NCBI RefSeq assembly: GCF_020521235.1
Contig: NZ_BLAY01000062.1
Span: forward strand, 1-51,404
DNA: 51,404 nt
Direction of reading: 5' to 3'
Origin: Microseira wollei NIES-4236
GTDB lineage: Bacteria; Cyanobacteriota; Cyanobacteriia; Cyanobacteriales; Aerosakkonemataceae
Positions 42,399 through 51,327 of this stretch are shown one piece after another. The notes beneath the pieces are model-generated. The model was not told the origin of the DNA and did not search any database. It worked only from the letters and a program-made list of their open reading frames with translations. Made by a program: the position numbers and the translations under genes. The first letter of the stretch is position 1. Every line of letters starts with the position of its first letter.

Positions 42399-43842
42399 AC
42401 CTTTAACAGCAAGAAGGCTCACGTCTGACCCGAAGGGCAGCGTGAGATGAATTGCGAGTGAGTTGACGACAGTCCTTTGACCGATGCCGAAGGCGAGAGA
42501 AAAGGACATGGAGGAAACGAACAAATTCCCGTGTATTCACCACAGTATTCATTATTTATGTTATCATGAATGTGTGAACACGGTAAGGTCGATGCCATGT
42601 ATAGAGCAATAAAAGTTAGAATTTATCCTACTGATGAGCAGGAAGCCTACTTAACTCAATGTTTTGGTAATACTCGGTGGCTGTGGAATTATATGCTCAA
42701 TGCCACTACCACTGCGTATAAAGAAACTGGTAGGGGTCTTTCTAAAGCAGCAATGGATAAGTTGCTTCCGGGATTGAAGAAAGAATATGAATGGTTGGGA
42801 CTTGCATACAGTCAAGTGCTGCAACGAGTCACATTCAACCTTTCAAGTGCTTTTGTCAACTTCTTTGAAGGGCGCGCCAAATTCCCTAACTTTAAATCTA
42901 AGCATGGCAAGCAATCGATTCAATATCCTCAAAATGTGAAACTAATACCACGGGATTCCGTGATTAAGTTTCCAGGCAATTTGGGGATGGTAAAAGCCGT
43001 GTTCCACAGAGAACTGCCGGATGCTAAATTCACAACTGTAACCAGATCGAAGAATGCAGATGGTAGACAGCTTCTATTCTGTTTAATCAGGAAGACAATC
43101 CGGTAGCTGCAATTAATGAAGCTATTGGAGTTGATTTAGGATTGAAAAATTTGGCTATAACTTCTGATGGGTCGAAATACGACCTACCTAAAAAACAATT
43201 AGCAAAACTAGAGAAGAATAGAAAACGTAAGCAAAAGAAGTTATCAAAAAAAACAGACAAGACATCTAACAAACGTCGCAAAGCTAAACGCTTAGTCGCT
43301 AAAGTCTCTGGCAAAATAGCTAGAGTAAGAGAAGACTTTCTACACAAGCTATCTCGCTTTCCGGGCATACGAAAACAAAGTTATTTGCGGAGAAAATTTG
43401 GCAGTGAAGAACATGGTTAAGAATTCCAACCTTGCGAAAGCTATTAGCGACCAAGGCTGGGGAATGTTTTTAACCATGTTGAAATACAAAGCCGAGAGAT
43501 TTGGTCACACCTACTTTGAGATTGGTCGTTTCTTTCCATCTTCTCAGCAATGCACGTGAAACTCTACTACCGATTCCCATGCTGCAAAATGGCTACGATT
43601 CATTGGGTGTTAGGTTTGTAGATTGCCCACACTGCTCATCGCAGCATGATAGAGACATTAATGCTGCAATAAATATTAGAAATGAGGGATTGCGATTATT
43701 GGCGTTAGGAACTAGCGCTTCTGCCCACCGAGGGGATGTAAGACCAAAGTCTTCGGGACGTAAAAAATCCACGAAGACCGAGGCAATCCCCAATGAATTG
43801 GGAAGCCTACACCGTACCGCAAGGTCGGTGTAGGTAGTTCAC
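42399..43842 (+). mobile_element. IS200/IS605-type TnpB element inserted in the polyketide synthase
   Basis: About 1.44 kb. Joining the flanks restores the synthase reading KAGKGMVIPSLRRKE with no duplication, as expected for IS200/IS605-type insertion. Left part: a hairpin at 42418-42446 (CTCACG...CGTGAG arms with inner CTG/CAG pairing). Right part: CCTACACCG...CGGTGTAGG hairpin (43807-43835) then TAGTTCAC at the end. Boundaries are certain to about one base because a T is shared. No tnpA is present. Confidence 0.82.
42597..43833 (+). pseudogene. TnpB, frameshifted several times
   Basis: ATG 42597 opens MYRAIKVRIYPTDEQEAYLT. Frame breaks follow near 43085 (before NEAIGVDLGLKNLAITSDG), near 43370 (before ENLAVKNMVKNSNLAKAISD) and near 43560 (before FVDCPHCSSQHDRDINAAIN). 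All RuvC segments can be read only by changing frame, and one zinc-ribbon cysteine pair is disturbed. The element is therefore dead as well as the gene it interrupted. The intact TnpB at 22503 belongs to a different subgroup (different N-terminus). Confidence 0.88.
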
Positions 43843-44985
43843 TCCCAGCTTTTGCCAGACACTCGGAGATTGAATTAGCGAGAACTGGATGAGAGCTTAT
43901 TTCTAGGTAGTGCTTGTAACCTGCTTGAATCAGTTGAGCGATCGCTGTCGCAAACAGAACCGGATTCCTCATATTTTTTCCCCAGTAGGTTCCATCTAAC
44001 TCCGAACCTTCAACCTGCCTACCCGTGACGGTAGAAAACAGGGGAATTTTAGCTGTTTGAGGCTTGATTTCCAGCAGCGATTCTGCTAAATCTGCCTTGA
44101 ATGGCTCCATCAACGGGCTGTGATAAGCTACCTCAACTTGCAGGAACCGGCAGAAAATCTGTTTTAACTCTAAAGATTTAGCAATTTCTTCCAGGGGGGT
44201 GCTAGCCCCAGCGAGAGTGACAGCGCTAGGACTGTTGACAGCTGCTACAGAAACGCAAGTCTCGTATCCGATTAAAGCTTGCTCAGCCTCTTTTAATGAC
44301 AGTCCAACTGCTAACATTTTCCCTTTACCAGCAGCGATCGCTTGCAAGCGACTGCGATGGAAAACCACCCGGATAGCATCTTCCAGACTCAGAATTCCAG
44401 CAACGTGGGCAGCAGCAACTTCGCCGACACTATGACCCACAATCCCTTGCGGGGTAATGCCCCAAGAACGCCACAAGGCGGCTAGAGCGACTTGCACGCC
44501 AAAAATGGCACATTGAGCGATTTGGGTTTGATTGATGCGGGAAGTCTCCTGTGATGCTGTCAGTTCCTCCCACAATGACCAATCGGCATATTGCCGCAGC
44601 AAGCGATCGCACTCCTGGATAGTTTGGCGGAATACGGGTTCTTCTTCCAACAGCTGACGCCCCATTGCCCACCATTGCGGCCCCATGCCGGAGAAAATGA
44701 AAGCCAGTTTGGTTTCTTTTTCTGGTGTCACCACGTCATTGCAAGACATGCCCAGACGGGTTTCTCCAGCTAGAAATGCTGCCAATTTTTCGGCTAGATC
44801 TTGTTTGGAATCAGCTACTATCGCCAGCCTATATTTATGATGGCCTCGCCGCAGACTCGCGCTGTAACATATGTCTGATAGTGAAACGCTGGAATTGATA
44901 TCTTCACCAGTAGTCCTCTCCAATAACTCTTGTGGGATAGGCGTCTCGCCTGTCAAAGAGTTTGTTTGTTTGAGAGATCTAATTA

Positions 44986-45119
44986 ACGCAAGTTGCTAGT
45001 TATAAACAAGGGCGTTGCTAATTGCTAATTGCTAATTGCTAATCTAGGATTTTTACTGACATTAGCCATTAGCCATTAGCCATTAGCCGCTCCCAGAGAG
45101 ATAACTAGCAACTTGAGTT
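44986..45119. mobile_element. M-family miniature element inserted in the polyketide synthase
   Basis: 134 bp, ends ACGCAAGTTGCTAGTTATAA and ATAACTAGCAACTTGAGTT, flanked by AATTA on both sides (44981-44985 and 45120-45124). Removing it and one duplicate rejoins the minus-strand frame as TRDFLIRSLKQTNSLTGETP. The element end supplies an in-frame TAG after INSSC. Confidence 0.92.
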
Positions 45120-46613
45120 AATTAAAAAGTCACGGGTTAGGAGCGCAACAGCCTTCAGAGCTTCCGGACTCTTTGCCGATAGAGGCAATAAGAATGATTT
45201 TGGATACTCGATTGTATATTGTTGATTAATTTCGCCCGCCGCATTTTGAGGTGCTTCTTCTAGAAGTACGTGAGCATTGGTTCCCCCAAACCCAAAGGAA
45301 TTCACCCCAGCTAAGCGCGGACTATTACCGTTATCAGGCCACGTTTCTAGAGTCTGCGGCACTCGCAACCGCAACTCCTCAAATCGAATTTTGGCATTGG
45401 GTGTGTGGAAATGCAGATTGGGCGGAATCTGGCGATGCTTCAAAGACAGCGCTACCTTAATCAATCCAGCAATACCTGCTGCTGATTCTAAATGTCCGAT
45501 GTTGGTCTTAACCGAGCCGACAACGCAGTAGTTTCCAGGATCGCGATTGGCACCTAGTACGGTTCCCAAGGCGTTTGCCTCAATTGGGTCACCTACGGCT
45601 GTACCCGTCCCGTGAGCTTCCACATACTGTATCTGCTGTGGTGAGACACCAGCCTGACGACACACCTTTTGCAGCAAAGTCTCCTGGGCTTTGCCGTTTG
45701 GAACTGTAATCCCATTGGTGCGACCGTCTTGGTTTATACCACTGCCCCGGATGACAGCATAAATCGGATCTCCGTCAGTTAGAGCAGCCGATAAAGGCTT
45801 CAGAACCACAATACCTGCCCCCTCGCCCCGAACGAAACCATTGGCTTGTGCATCAAAACTTTTGCAACGACCATCAGGAGAGAGCATCCCTGCTTTGCTG
45901 AAACTGATAGTCCACTCTGGCTTGAGCATGACATTCACGCCTCCTGCCAAAGCAAGGCTACATTCTCCATTCCACAGACTACGACAGGCAAAGTGAACCG
46001 CAACTAGAGACGAAGAGCAGGCGGTGTCGAGGACAACGCTTGGACCGTGAAAATCAAATATGTAAGAGATACAATTAGCGGTGATGCTCATAGCCATGCC
46101 TGTAGCTGTTTGAGCATCAATCAAATTGCGATCGCGATCGCTGCTCTGGATGTTCTGGTAATCGTGGATATAGATCCCAACAAACACACCAGTGTTCGAG
46201 CCAACAAGGCGTTCTGCCACCTGTCCCCCATCCTCTAGCGCTTCCCAAGCTACCTCTAGCAGCAGTCGTTGCTGCGGATCGATGCGAGCGGCTTTTCGCG
46301 GGGAAATACCGAAAAATTGGGCATCAAATCGATCTATCTTTTCGATAAATCCACCCCAGCGGGTATGGGTTTTGCCCGGTTTTGCCTTGTCTGGGTCGTA
46401 GAAACTCTCCACCTTCCAGCGGTCTGCTGGCACTTCTGTTATGGCATCTATGCCGTCTCGCAGCAGTTTCCAAAACGCTTCGGGACTGTTAGCACCCCCT
46501 GGAATGCGGCAGCCGATGCCAACGATCGCGATCGGTTCTGTTTCAGTTTTTTTATCTTGGGAAGCCGACTCATTGAAACTCCCCAACTTGCTGTCTTCGG
46601 TTTTCGCAACCAT

Positions 46614-46990
46614 GAACGCCCCATTGAGATTGCTGATTTAATTAATTTAACTGCCGCTAGTTATAGTATTAAAGCTTTTTTTTCTATCCATACATAGCCA
46701 ATTTTTCGCCAGCGTTCGCACGCGCTGGTGTCAGTTTTACTTGATGAATCATCGAGATAAATCGCATTATAGCAGCCCTAAATTTATTGTCAAATCCACG
46801 TCGTAGATCGCCAAAATATTTACTAACACCATTGTTCCAAGTAATACAATTAGCCAAAGTAGGAAAAGTAGGAAAAGTAATAAAAAATGATGTGGCACTG
46901 TCTGCCAAAAAAATTACAAAAACTCTTCAGCGTCAGGATAGATATTTAACACCCCAGTCTTGGCAACAAATGTGCAATAACGCAATATTA
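46614..46990. other. Gene-free region upstream of the polyketide synthase
   Basis: About 375 bases holding the likely promoter of the dead locus. It contains a CCAGCG/CGCTGG palindrome near 46720-46740 and a tandem AGTAGGAAA word near 46858-46878. A 79-codon plus-strand ORF starting at 46787 runs into the next element and is not convincing. Confidence 0.45.
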
Positions 46991-47133
46991 ACTCAAGTTG
47001 CTAGTTATTTATCGAAGAGCGGCTAATGGCTAATGGCTAATAGCTAATGTCAGTAAAAATCCTATATTAGCAAGCTGGCAATTAGCAAGCTGGCAATTAG
47101 CAACTCCCTTGTTTATAACTAGCAACTTGCGTT
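46991..47133. mobile_element. M-family miniature element, 143 bp
   Basis: Ends ACTCAAGTTGCTAGTTATTT and ATAACTAGCAACTTGCGTT, flanked by ATTA on both sides (46987-46990 and 47134-47137). Interior GGCTAATGG and GCAAGCTGGCAATTA words. It lies 90 bases before thrB. Confidence 0.83.
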
Positions 47134-47222
47134 ATTAGTAAAAATTAACAACCGGGCTTCAAGAAAATCGGCGATCGCATGTAATGATATTATCTGCGTT
47201 GATCTGCGATTAAAAATTGAAA

Positions 47223-48233
47223 ATGAGCAAAAGCGTTACGGTTAGAGTTCCCGCCACGACTGCTAATTTAGGGCCAGGTTTTGACTGCATTGGTGCAGCT
47301 TTAACGCTGTACAACGAGTTCAAATTTTCTCGCTTAGATCCCCCCCAACCCCCCAGCGTTCCCAGGCAGAGCCGTGGGAACGAGGGGGCGCTAAGAATTC
47401 CCCAACCCCCCAGCGTTCCCAGGCAGAGCCGTGGGAACGAGGGGGGGCTAAGAATTACTGTCACTGGTATTGAAGCAGACCGCGTTATTACCGATGAAAG
47501 CAATCTAGCTTATCAATCTTTCTTAAAGTTGTACCAGCATATCAATCAAACGCCGCCACCCGTGCAAATAGAAATCAATCTCGGCGTACCGTTAGCGCGA
47601 GGATTGGGAAGTTCGGCGACGGCGATTGTGGGGGGGTTAGTAGGTGCAAATTTGTTAGCGGGTTCGCCAATGCCTGAAAATGAAGTGATGGGGCTGGCGA
47701 TCGCTCTCGAAGGACACCCAGATAACGTCGTCCCCGCCTTGGTGGGTGGATGTCGTCTCGCCGCTACCAACGCCACTGATTGGGAAATCTGCGATATTCC
47801 CTGGCACGGGGATATTATTCCTGTAGTGGCAATTCCCGATTTTGAACTTTCCACGGCGGAGGCGAGGCGCGTTTTGCCTACCGAATACAGCCGTGCTGAT
47901 GCTATTTTTAACACGGCGCATCTGGGTTTGCTCGTGCGCGGGTTAGAAACTGGTAAACGCGATTGGTTACAAGCAGCTTTGCAAGATAAAATCCACCAAC
48001 CTTACCGCCAAGCATTGATTAAAGGCTATGATGCTGTCAAAAACGCGGCGTTAGCATCTGGTGCATATGGCATGGTAATTAGCGGCGCAGGGCCTACACT
48101 TTTAGCATTAGCAGATGGGGCATCAGCACCCGCCGTGGCGACGGCGATGGGGGATGCTTGGAAGGAACAAGGAGTGAAACCAGAGGTACTTACGCTGCAA
48201 ATAGATTCCCAAGGAGCAAAAGTTAGTATCTAG
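47223..48233 (+). CDS. thrB: Homoserine kinase with an in-frame repeat insertion
   Basis: 336 residues from ATG 47223 ([20 protein letters not shown]). GHMP-kinase marks: [13 protein letters not shown] near the start, the ATP loop [20 protein letters not shown], and late [19 protein letters not shown]. It phosphorylates homoserine with ATP for threonine synthesis; thrS at 33250 uses the end product but is not linked. Between FKFSRLDPP and TVTGIEAD sits a 38-residue insertion made of two copies of a 19-residue unit ([15 protein letters not shown] and ALRI or GLRI), encoded by a duplicated palindromic repeat. The insertion lies in a loop after the first strands and leaves all motifs intact, so the enzyme may still work. 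Confidence 0.93.
   Translation: MSKSVTVRVPATTANLGPGFDCIGAALTLYNEFKFSRLDPPQPPSVPRQSRGNEGALRIPQPPSVPRQSRGNEGGLRITVTGIEADRVITDESNLAYQSFLKLYQHINQTPPPVQIEINLGVPLARGLGSSATAIVGGLVGANLLAGSPMPENEVMGLAIALEGHPDNVVPALVGGCRLAATNATDWEICDIPWHGDIIPVVAIPDFELSTAEARRVLPTEYSRADAIFNTAHLGLLVRGLETGKRDWLQAALQDKIHQPYRQALIKGYDAVKNAALASGAYGMVISGAGPTLLALADGASAPAVATAMGDAWKEQGVKPEVLTLQIDSQGAKVSI
47344..47457. repeat. Two 57-bp tandem units carrying the GTTCCCAGGC palindrome, inside thrB
   Basis: Each unit contains AGCGTTCCCAGGCAGAGCC and GTGGGAACGAGG, a dispersed cyanobacterial palindrome. The period of 57 bp is 19 codons, so the reading frame is kept. The two units are almost identical; they differ near the end (GGGGGCGCTAAG against GGGGGGGCTAAG). 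Confidence 0.9.
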
Positions 48234-48253
48234 AAAAATGTTTTCTATTACCG

Positions 48254-48619
48254 CTACTTTTTCAGCAGTCGTTTCAGTATTTGAATCAATTCTGACGGAT
48301 GGAAAGGTTTAGTAATATAAGCATCTGCACCTTGTTTTAGCCCCCAGTAACGGTCGAATTCTTCCTGCTTAGACGAACACATAACCACAGGTACATTCTG
48401 CGTTTCCGGGTTCGATTTCAGCCGACGGCAACATTCATAACCGTTCATCCGGGGCATTACGATGTCCATCAGTACTACATCTGGACGATGCGCTGCAATT
48501 TGGTTGAGCGCTTCGATTCCATCACTCGCTTGGGTGACTTGCAGTCCCTTCTCTTGGAGGAAACCTGAAATCATCTCCCGTTGCGTCCGACTGTCTTCCA
48601 CAACCAAAACTGTAACCAT
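48254..48619 (-). CDS. CheY/PilH-like response regulator
   Basis: 121 residues from ATG 48619, chosen because GGAGAG lies just before it and MVTVLVVEDSRTQREM is the natural receiver start; the frame is open 24 codons further up. The acceptor is in DVVLMDIVMPRMNGYECCRR, with VVMCSSKQEEFDRYWGLKQG and ADAYITKPFHPSEL completing the PilH-type pattern. A single-domain receiver of the kind that acts with PilG/PilH-like chemotaxis and type IV pilus pathways in cyanobacteria. No kinase is adjacent. Convergent with thrB. Confidence 0.9.
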   Translation of the reverse strand: MVTVLVVEDSRTQREMISGFLQEKGLQVTQASDGIEALNQIAAHRPDVVLMDIVMPRMNGYECCRRLKSNPETQNVPVVMCSSKQEEFDRYWGLKQGADAYITKPFHPSELIQILKRLLKK

Positions 48620-48834
48620 AACTCTCCAGGGTTTTGCAGGGTTAAAAGATTCATTTGAACATAATGGTAGTGTCCCCGAGCGGGATTTCACTTCGGTAAA
48701 TCAAACAGACCCACTTGTACTCACAGTACAATCACCCTGTTATCAATCTCCGAGAAACCCCTGTTGCAGTTGGCTTATATATTCGGATACAGGTTTGCAT
48801 TGTTCTATTCCCAAAATCACAAAGGAATTGTGTC

Positions 48835-49341
48835 ATGGATCAATTACAACTAGAGATAGAAGCAATTCGATCTCAAATACAGGCTCTGCGACAGGAACGG
48901 GAACAGATCAAAGTCGATCCGTTAAGTCCAGACAATGAGTCACCCAAGGCTATAGCCTCTGCTTACCGCCGCCGTGCCAGAGAATTGGCGCTAGCTGCGG
49001 CCGAAGTCAAGGGAATTGACGATGCTATCGCTACCCTAGAAGCTCAATTAAAGCAGAAACTAGCCGAGTCAAACAGGTTACCGGCTAAAACTAGATACAC
49101 CCAATTGGAGGAGCAACTAGAAGCGGGCAGAGAAAGCGCTCGCGCCCACGCCCAAAGAATTAATCAACTCTCAGCGGAACTGGCACAGGAGATCCAAGCA
49201 CTGAAAGCAATCGCTGATGACATCGCTCCCAGTTATTGGCAAGTCTACTACAAGCCTTTCATTACAGGCTTCAGAAGTATCTCCGTTCCTTACGTCCGCT
49301 CTGATGGCGACGTTTGGACGATCGTCAATCGAGTTGTTTGA
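48835..49341 (+). CDS. Coiled-coil protein, unknown
   Basis: 168 residues from ATG 48835, with AAAGGA eight bases upstream. Almost the whole chain is alpha-helical with heptads (LEIEAIRSQIQALRQEREQI, DDAIATLEAQLKQKLAES, RAHAQRINQLSAELAQEIQA), followed by a short aromatic C-terminus (PSYWQVYYKPFITGFRSISV). No enzyme motif or signal peptide. It might be a scaffold or tether. Divergent from the PilH-like gene, no operon partner. The frame is open upstream but only this ATG has a ribosome site. Confidence 0.65.
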   Translation: MDQLQLEIEAIRSQIQALRQEREQIKVDPLSPDNESPKAIASAYRRRARELALAAAEVKGIDDAIATLEAQLKQKLAESNRLPAKTRYTQLEEQLEAGRESARAHAQRINQLSAELAQEIQALKAIADDIAPSYWQVYYKPFITGFRSISVPYVRSDGDVWTIVNRVV

Positions 49342-49672
49342 CTACTGGCTGGGGCAGTATTCGTCGTCCCTGAACAGCTTCATCCAAGTTGGGTCTATGC
49401 AGGGAACTACTTTAACCCCATTCTGGCAAAGTCCCAACCCAATTGTCTGGGTCGCTAGGGTAGTGCGGATCCGTAGCTTTCCCACTACCCACTTACCTTT
49501 CTAGGAGAAAATGCGGAGGATATTTTTAACCAGGCTCCAGACCCCAGTCAGGTACTTATGTATTTATTCTTATCTATGCTGACCGCTACTTTTTTCCGCG
49601 TTTCCACCATTCTCAAAACTTTACACAGCTTAATAAAATGAAAGTGTATGCAATAAGTATTTATTCTCAGTG
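49342..49672. other. Gene-free upstream region of ndhD
   Basis: About 330 bases. A TTTACACAGCTTAATAAAATG stretch near 49620 could be promoter-like. Nothing else is recognised: no element of the four repeat families and no convincing small ORF. Confidence 0.45.
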
Positions 49673-51259
49673 ATGTTTAGCACCTCGTTTCCTTGGCTAA
49701 CCACTATAATTCTGCTACCCCTAGTAGCGGCCTTTGCGATTCCCCTCATCCCGGACAAAGAAGGCAAAACCGTCCGCTGGTACTCGTTAGGGGTGGGAAT
49801 TCTGGAATTGGGCTTGATCGTTAATACCTTTTGGAATCATTACGATTTACAAAGCTCATCGCTCCAGTTGGTGGAAAACTACCCCTGGATACCGCAGTTG
49901 GGTTTGAATTGGTCGGTGGCTGTGGATGGTCTATCCATGCCGCTGATTGTATTAACCGGCTTGGTAACGACTTTAGCCATCTTCGCCGGATGGAAAGTTA
50001 CCAACAAGCCGCGTTTATTTCACTTCCTAATGCTGGCAATGTATAGCGCCCAGATTGGCGTGTTTGCGGCTCAGGATCTGCTTTTGTTCTTCTTGGTGTG
50101 GGAACTAGAGCTAGTGCCAGTCTATGTATTAATCTCGATCTGGGGCGGTCCAAAGCGCCTCTATGCAGCTACCAAATTTATTCTCTATACGGCAGCAGCC
50201 TCCGTATTTATACTGGTTGCTGGCTTAGCAATGGCTTTCTATGGCGACAATATTACGTTTGACCTTTCAACCCTGGCACAAAAGCACTACCCCATCGGGT
50301 TTGAACTTTTACTATATGCTGGCTTGTTGATTTCCTTCGGCGTCAAACTGGCCATCTTCCCCCTACACACTTGGTTACCGGACGCCCACGGCGAAGCTTC
50401 TGCCCCCGTCTCGATGATTCTGGCAGGGGTTTTGCTCAAGATGGGTGGTTATGCACTCATCCGCATGAACGTCGAAATGCTGCCCCACGCTCACGTTTAC
50501 TTTGCTCCGGTGTTGGTGATGCTGGGTGTGGTGAATATTATCTACGGTGCGTTGAATGCCTTTGCTCAAAAGAATCTCAAACGGCGTTTGGCTTCTTCTT
50601 CGATTTCCCACATGGGGTTTGTCCTGATTGGCATCGCCTCTTATACCGAGTTGGGAATTAACGGTGCTTTGTTGCAAATGATTTCCCACGGGTTAATTGC
50701 CGCCGCGTTGTTCTTCCTCGCAGGTGTGGCTTACGATCGTACGCACACCTTGATGATGGATAAAATGGGCGGTATTGCTAAATCTATGCCCAAAACCTTC
50801 GCTCTGTTCACTGCGGGTGCGATGGCTTCCCTAGCGCTACCGGGAATGAGCGGATTTGTCAGTGAGTTGACGGTATTCTTGGGCGTTACCACCAGCGATG
50901 CTTATAACTCCAGCTTCAAGGTTATCGTAGTGCTGCTGTCGGCAGTGGGATTGATTCTGACCCCGATTTACTTGCTCTCGATGCTGCGGGAAGTGTTCTA
51001 CGGCAAGCAAGATGAAAAGCTAGCCCTCGAATCTTGGATGGATGCAAAGCCTCGCGAAATCTTGATCGCCGCTTGTCTGTTGCTGCCGATTATCGGAATT
51101 GGGTTGTATCCCAAGCTGATGACGCAAACCTACGATGTGAAAGCGGTAGCAGTCGCAGCCGAAATGCGCCAAGTTCTGCCCATCGTTGCTCAACAAAAAT
51201 CGCCCATCTACTCTTTCAACTCCAACGCACCTCAAATACTCGATAGCAATTCGCTTTAG
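49673..51259 (+). CDS. ndhD: NAD(P)H dehydrogenase (NDH-1) subunit 4, NdhD
   Basis: 528 residues from ATG 49673; a GTG one codon upstream is also open. About 14 membrane helices. Proton-pump subunit motifs: [17 protein letters not shown] (buried glutamate), [36 protein letters not shown] (PLHxWLPDAH signature), [16 protein letters not shown] and [13 protein letters not shown]. It is the antiporter-like D subunit of the thylakoid NDH-1 complex that carries out respiratory and cyclic electron flow. The length and [11 protein letters not shown] tail fit the NdhD1 type rather than the CO2-uptake NdhD3/D4 types, but I cannot be certain. No ndhF is visible upstream, where it is often found. Confidence 0.95.
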   Translation: MFSTSFPWLTTIILLPLVAAFAIPLIPDKEGKTVRWYSLGVGILELGLIVNTFWNHYDLQSSSLQLVENYPWIPQLGLNWSVAVDGLSMPLIVLTGLVTTLAIFAGWKVTNKPRLFHFLMLAMYSAQIGVFAAQDLLLFFLVWELELVPVYVLISIWGGPKRLYAATKFILYTAAASVFILVAGLAMAFYGDNITFDLSTLAQKHYPIGFELLLYAGLLISFGVKLAIFPLHTWLPDAHGEASAPVSMILAGVLLKMGGYALIRMNVEMLPHAHVYFAPVLVMLGVVNIIYGALNAFAQKNLKRRLASSSISHMGFVLIGIASYTELGINGALLQMISHGLIAAALFFLAGVAYDRTHTLMMDKMGGIAKSMPKTFALFTAGAMASLALPGMSGFVSELTVFLGVTTSDAYNSSFKVIVVLLSAVGLILTPIYLLSMLREVFYGKQDEKLALESWMDAKPREILIAACLLLPIIGIGLYPKLMTQTYDVKAVAVAAEMRQVLPIVAQQKSPIYSFNSNAPQILDSNSL

Positions 51260-51304
51260 ATCGGGAATTACGCAACGACACCTAAAAATACCGGGAGCGT
51301 GGTA

Positions 51305-51327
51305 GCCCCGCATTTTTAAATCGGGGC
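51305..51327. terminator. Hairpin after ndhD
   Basis: GCCCCG and CGGGGC form a 6-bp GC stem around an AT-rich loop, 45 bases after the stop. It is a possible terminator, although no T-run follows. Confidence 0.45.

Larger units (their letters stand above)
39670..46613 (-). pseudogene. Type I polyketide synthase, KS-AT-MT-ACP-TE, multiply inactivated
   Basis: ATG 46613. Order on the minus strand: ketosynthase with DTACSSSL, VEAHGTGTAVGDP and KTNIGHLE (all three catalytic residues kept); acyltransferase with IVGHSVGEVAAAH and VAYHSPLME; a methyltransferase with ILEIGAGTGGTTVRLLPHL; acyl carrier protein with LGLDSLMAIEVKS; thioesterase with FLGGWSLGG and a late His in IPGDHYTML. No KR, DH or ER is seen. 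Lesions: an M-family element in the KS-AT linker (44986-45119), a TnpB element at the AT end (42399-43842), a TGA at 41583-41585 (VLQGT*EALQLLFP), and a frameshift with small deletion right after the thioesterase serine (about 40196-40202). Repaired, it would encode about 1,790 residues: a single-module synthase making an alpha-methylated beta-keto product. The product is unknown. Confidence 0.92.

Noticed and set aside
43142-43833. Two separate small genes after the TnpB start
   Set aside because: They are successive out-of-frame pieces of the same tnpB (GVDLGLKNLA, then CPHCSSQHDRDINAAIN).
37284-46613. Anatoxin-type gene cluster (it also combines an acyl-CoA-dehydrogenase-like protein with a KS-AT-MT-ACP synthase)
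   Set aside because: Here there is one synthase with a fused thioesterase and two dehydrogenase-like genes, with no adenylation protein or stand-alone carrier; the match is too loose to name.
45105-46613. Stand-alone ketosynthase gene
   Set aside because: Its end is created by an inserted element; removing the element restores a continuous frame into the acyltransferase.
46787-47026. 79-codon ORF upstream of the polyketide synthase
   Set aside because: Its last dozen codons are the end of a miniature element and the rest has low-complexity AKVGKVGKV; no ribosome site was seen.
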